From the NCBI GenBank assembly GCA_041743655.1, contig JBGTMJ010000045.1, positions 1-7,734 of the forward strand: DNA of 7,734 bases. Direction: 5' to 3'. Within the stretch, counting starts at the first letter, position 1. The number at the start of each line of letters is the position of its first letter. Of this stretch, positions 5,509-7,734 are shown in pieces. Position numbers and translations under genes: made by a program. The notes under the pieces are model-generated. The model was not told the DNA's origin. It worked only from the letters and a program-made list of their open reading frames with translations, and made no database searches. The stretch comes from JARIHD01 sp041743655 (GTDB taxonomy: Bacteria > Patescibacteriota > Saccharimonadia > Saccharimonadales > UBA4665).

Positions 5509-5721
5509 ATGTTTATAAAGATTACCGATACACCGAATAATTGCGTGGAGCAATCCCGTAAACACGCCCAGCTCACTCAGGCGCAGTTAGCTGATACAAT
5601 TGGCGTGACCCGCCAAACTATAATCGCGATTGAAAAAGGTAACTATACGCCAAGTGTCCTACTTGCGTTAAAATTAGCTGAGGCACTTAAAAAACCAATC
5701 GGGGAGTTATTTTGGCTATGA
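5509..5721 (+). CDS. Small XRE-family (HTH_3) transcriptional regulator
   Basis: This 70-aa cytosolic protein is almost entirely one Cro/CI-type helix-turn-helix: SRKHAQLTQAQLADTIGVTRQTIIAIEKGNYTPSVLLALKLAEAL (16-60), ending IGELF. The LTQAQLADTIGVTRQTI segment is the HTH, and IEKGNYTPSVLLALKLA is characteristic of the short YozG-like group usually paired with a small membrane protein. That pairing is present here, since the next gene starts at or just before this stop. The ATG has no clear Shine-Dalgarno. A GTG at 5545 (residue 13) is closer to where relatives normally begin but also lacks one, so the first 12 residues are uncertain. Autoregulation through the palindrome at 5478-5491 is likely. 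The inducing signal is unknown. Confidence 0.92.
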   Translation: MFIKITDTPNNCVEQSRKHAQLTQAQLADTIGVTRQTIIAIEKGNYTPSVLLALKLAEALKKPIGELFWL

Positions 5722-6080
5722 AAGACTTTTTCTCTAAAGATGGTAGCAGCAGTGATGTAATCATCGGCAGTCTGGCGATTGCTTGTATAGTGCTGGCAAT
5801 GATGCCATTTATGCCCGGCGAGTTGAGTATGCTGCTAACCGGCATTTTTGTTGCCTTGTTTGCCCTCTTTTCCATGCTAATCTGGCGGGAGCGACCACGC
5901 GATGAGCGTGAGGCTCAACTGGTTATGGCTTCCGATCGTCTGGGCTTTTTAGCAGGAGCAGTCGCACTGTCGCTAATTGTAGTCATTCAAACGTTGCGCC
6001 ACCAAAGTACACTGTTATTTGTCACTGTTTTAGTAACTATGATTATTGCCAAACTCGTCGGCAAGTATATTCATAAGTAA
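5718..6080 (+). CDS. Small four-helix membrane protein partnered with the XRE regulator
   Basis: This protein is 120 aa from ATG 5718, or 122 aa from TTG 5712. Helices are visible at about 13-32 (VIIGSLAIACIVLAMMPF), 38-56 (LLTGIFVALFALFSMLIW), 75-93 (FLAGAVALSLIVVIQTL) and 98-117. Between helices 2 and 3 is a charged cytoplasmic loop, RERPRDEREAQLVMASDRLG. A 'DERE...A.R..FL.G' loop of this kind is common in DUF2178-like membrane proteins encoded directly after small XRE regulators; the exact family is not certain to me. The function of such pairs is unknown; membrane sensing that modulates the regulator is often proposed. ATG 5718 overlaps the XRE stop as ATGA. TTG 5712 sits better behind GGGGAG (5701-5706; 5 nt versus 11 nt), so the first two residues remain open. 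Confidence 0.85.
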   Translation: MKDFFSKDGSSSDVIIGSLAIACIVLAMMPFMPGELSMLLTGIFVALFALFSMLIWRERPRDEREAQLVMASDRLGFLAGAVALSLIVVIQTLRHQSTLLFVTVLVTMIIAKLVGKYIHK

Positions 6081-6087
6081 AGACAAC

Positions 6088-6116
6088 TTGACATATTATT
6101 TTTGTCTAATTACACT
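6088..6116 (+). promoter_or_regulatory. Predicted promoter of the thioredoxin/DipZ unit
   Basis: A perfect TTGACA (6088-6093), a 17-nt spacer rich in A/T, and TACACT (6111-6116, 4/6 to TATAAT) lie 34-62 bp upstream of the thioredoxin ATG. Short repeats surround it: AGACAA (6081-6086), TTGTCT (6102-6107) and AGACA (6118-6122) form overlapping inverted half-sites that could be an operator. No regulator in the window is an obvious match. Confidence 0.5.
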
Positions 6117-6149
6117 AAGACATAACAATTAAACGAGGGTTGCTCCAGC

Positions 6150-6689
6150 ATGAATAAAAAAACACTTACAGCACTTATTATCGCAGCAGTGGTCTTGGTT
6201 GGTGGAGGCGTTAGCTTTGCCCTAGTACAAAATAGTAATGATAAAAAGGTTGCTGAGAATGCTACCATGATGAAAAAAGACGAAGCAACCAAAATGGCCA
6301 AAGAAAAAGAAGACGCCGCCATGATGAAAGAGAGCGAAACTGAAGCTATGAAGAAGACTGAGACCGGCGGTGCCATGGCGATGGTTAAAGGCAGTTACAC
6401 AGACTACGACAGCGCCAAGCTAGCCAACGCCGAAAAAGGCAAGGTCGTGCTGTTCTTTCACGCGCCTTGGTGCCCAACCTGCCGAGAGGCAGATAAAAAC
6501 TTCAATGCTTCGAGCACGCCCGAAGGACTGACCCTACTCAAAGCTGACTATGACAGCTCCCAGGATCTCAAGAAAAAATACGGAGTGACCTATCAGCATA
6601 CCTTTGTACAGGTAGATAAAGACGGTAACCAGATCAAAAAGTGGAACAGTTCAACCTCCTACGCTTCTATTCAAAAAGAACTTAATTAG
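6150..6689 (+). CDS. Membrane-anchored thioredoxin-fold protein with Met-rich linker and His at the cis-Pro position
   Basis: This 179-aa protein begins 10 nt after GAGGG (6135-6139). The N-terminal helix (about 5-26) is a membrane anchor or uncleaved signal. Residues 31-80 are a low-complexity Lys/Glu/Ala linker with eight Met (40, 41, 49, 58, 59, 67, 76, 78) and no Cys. Residues 82-179 are a thioredoxin fold: KGKVVLFFHAPWCPTCREADKNF (96-118) with the redox pair Cys108/Cys111, then KADYD and KKYGVTYQHTFVQVDKDG. In ordinary thioredoxins the residue before the Thr of that last strand is cis-proline; here it is His150 (Q-H-T). Cys108, Cys111 and His150 would therefore lie close together and resemble a Sco-type copper site as well as a thiol-disulfide centre. 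It is followed after 25 bp by dipZ. Redox partner of DipZ, or copper chaperone, are both possible. Confidence 0.88.
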   Translation: MNKKTLTALIIAAVVLVGGGVSFALVQNSNDKKVAENATMMKKDEATKMAKEKEDAAMMKESETEAMKKTETGGAMAMVKGSYTDYDSAKLANAEKGKVVLFFHAPWCPTCREADKNFNASSTPEGLTLLKADYDSSQDLKKKYGVTYQHTFVQVDKDGNQIKKWNSSTSYASIQKELN

Positions 6690-6714
6690 CTGTCAAATGG
6701 GTTAACCAAAACAT

Positions 6715-7734
6715 ATGCTTTTACTCATAACTTCATTCCTAGCCGGTATCCTGACCGTGCTCGCGCCCTGTGTGCTCATTTTGCTGCCGGTAATCGTTGG
6801 TAGCTCGCTTATCGAAGATAAAGACAAAAAAACCGACCGCCTTAAACCCTACGTCATCTCGATCAGCCTCGGTATTTCGGTACTGTTATTTACTCTCCTG
6901 CTGAAGGCCAGTACAGTCTTAATCGATGTAGACCCACAGGTTTGGAAATCAGTATCTGGGGGGATTGTTGTTATCTTGGGTTTGAGTTTACTGTTCCCGC
7001 TGCTCTGGGCGAGGCTGAGTGCCAAAGCGGGCCTTGAACACAGCTCAAACGCACTGCTGGCTAAAGCCTCAAAGAAGTCCGGAATTATTGGCTACATCCT
7101 AACCGGTGCAGCCCTTGGCCCGGTCTTTGCAGCTTGTAGTCCCGTTTATGCCCTTATTCTAGCAACTATCTTACCAGTCAATCTCGTTCTAGGACTGGTA
7201 TACATGACTATCTACGCTACCGGCTTAACAATTGCACTACTGGCAATCGCTCTAGCTGGTCGTAAATTAACCAAGCGCGTCAATTGGACAGCCAAACCGG
7301 GCGGCTGGTTCCGCCGTGGATTGGCAATTCTTTTAATAGTAGTTGGCATAGCCGTCATTACTGGTATCGATAAAAAAGTTCAGACTTGGTTCTTGGTGCA
7401 CGTACCTATTAATAGCACGAAGCTGGAGGAAAAACTTATCCCAAATAACGACAGTCAATCTACAAGTACAGGAGGCCAAAAAGCCGTGTTTAACGTCGAA
7501 AAACCCTATGATGCCCCAGAACTCAAATCTATTGCCGACTGGATCAATAGCGACCCTCAAACTATCGCTTCGCTCAAAGGCAAGGTCGTACTGATAGATT
7601 TTTGGACATATTCATGCATCAACTGCATACGAACCCAGCCCTATCTAAATAAATGGCACGACAAGTACAAAGACGATGGGTTGGTTATCATTGGCGCGCA
7701 TGCTCCCGAGTTTGCCTTTGAGAAGTTGCCGGAA
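6715..7734 (+). CDS. dipZ: DipZ-type cytochrome c biogenesis/thiol-disulfide transporter (CcdA-thioredoxin fusion), 3' truncated
   Basis: The frame runs from ATG 6715 to the window end without a stop (340 residues visible). Residues 1-217 form a six-helix CcdA/DsbD-beta-like unit with the two half-site cysteines, LAPCVLILLP (Cys19) and GPVFAACSPVYALILATILP (Cys141). CcdA passes electrons from cytosolic thioredoxin across the membrane through these cysteines. A linker (about 230-285) leads to a TlpA/DipZ-like thioredoxin domain, KGKVVLIDFWTYSCINCIRTQ, with Cys301/Cys304 (C-I-N-C), followed by WHDKYKDDGLVIIGAHAPEF. This WTYSCINC form is typical of DipZ. Full-length homologues continue past this point with the remainder of the thioredoxin fold and often a carbohydrate-binding-like domain, lost here. 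An in-frame stop at 6703-6705 excludes longer ATG starts. No clear Shine-Dalgarno precedes the ATG, so translation may depend on coupling to the thioredoxin gene. Confidence 0.93.
   Translation, partial: MLLLITSFLAGILTVLAPCVLILLPVIVGSSLIEDKDKKTDRLKPYVISISLGISVLLFTLLLKASTVLIDVDPQVWKSVSGGIVVILGLSLLFPLLWARLSAKAGLEHSSNALLAKASKKSGIIGYILTGAALGPVFAACSPVYALILATILPVNLVLGLVYMTIYATGLTIALLAIALAGRKLTKRVNWTAKPGGWFRRGLAILLIVVGIAVITGIDKKVQTWFLVHVPINSTKLEEKLIPNNDSQSTSTGGQKAVFNVEKPYDAPELKSIADWINSDPQTIASLKGKVVLIDFWTYSCINCIRTQPYLNKWHDKYKDDGLVIIGAHAPEFAFEKLPE

Noticed and set aside
6103..6122. CopY-type cop box (TACAnnTGTA) or CsoR-type operator upstream of the thioredoxin gene
   Set aside because: TTACACTAAGACA has no TGTA partner at the right distance and no G/C-tract dyad of CsoR type is present.
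6110..6376. Minus-strand 88-codon open frame opposite the thioredoxin anchor and linker
   Set aside because: It is antisense to the anchor and Met-rich linker; its hydrophobic, Ser/Ala-rich translation is the expected complement of Lys/Glu/Met-rich codons.

Overview
The window reads as a chromosomal segment of a small-genome, single-membrane-style bacterium. I see short gene-to-gene distances, 4-14 bp overlaps, membrane-anchored rather than lipoprotein or periplasmic redox proteins, and a DipZ-type CcdA-thioredoxin fusion. The combination (ArsR-YHS regulator, stand-alone cupredoxin, P1B ATPase core, XRE plus small membrane protein, anchored thioredoxin, DipZ) fits Candidatus Saccharibacteria or a related CPR lineage best. 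That placement is an impression from protein style, not a demonstrated assignment; an actinobacterial or Chloroflexi-like host is not excluded. The standard genetic code fits all genes.

Layout. (1) 1-1313, plus strand: three small accessory genes in tight series: a 5'-truncated RibD/DHFR-fold reductase, a YdeI/OmdA-like protein, and a Cdd1-type helix-hairpin-helix protein. (2) 1410-5387: a copper (or silver) handling island built around a divergent regulatory region at 1602-1701. To the left, on the minus strand, is a 63-aa YHS-domain protein. To the right is a tight operon: ArsR-type regulator fused to a YHS domain, membrane-anchored cupredoxin, CopA-type P1B-1 ATPase without N-terminal metal-binding domain, and an anchored extracytoplasmic protein with two His/Met-rich repeats. 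A 26-bp 12-2-12 dyad overlaps both divergent promoters. (3) 5455-6080: a two-gene unit of XRE repressor and four-helix membrane protein behind a near-consensus promoter with a perfect 14-bp palindrome on the -10. (4) 6088-7734: an envelope thiol-redox unit: a membrane-anchored thioredoxin-fold protein with a Met-rich linker and an unusual His in place of the cis-proline, followed by DipZ, cut by the window end.

Working model (inference): metal binds the ArsR-YHS repressor, releasing the shared operator. The small YHS protein and the anchored cupredoxin would take over the metal delivery or acceptance that N-terminal HMA domains perform in other CopA proteins. The ATPase exports Cu(I), and the His/Met-rich protein binds it outside. 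The neighbouring thioredoxin/DipZ pair supplies reducing power across the membrane and may keep extracytoplasmic Cys/Met copper sites reduced. No RNA genes, CRISPR arrays, insertion sequences or convincing intrinsic terminators were found. There is no gene-free stretch longer than about 120 bp.
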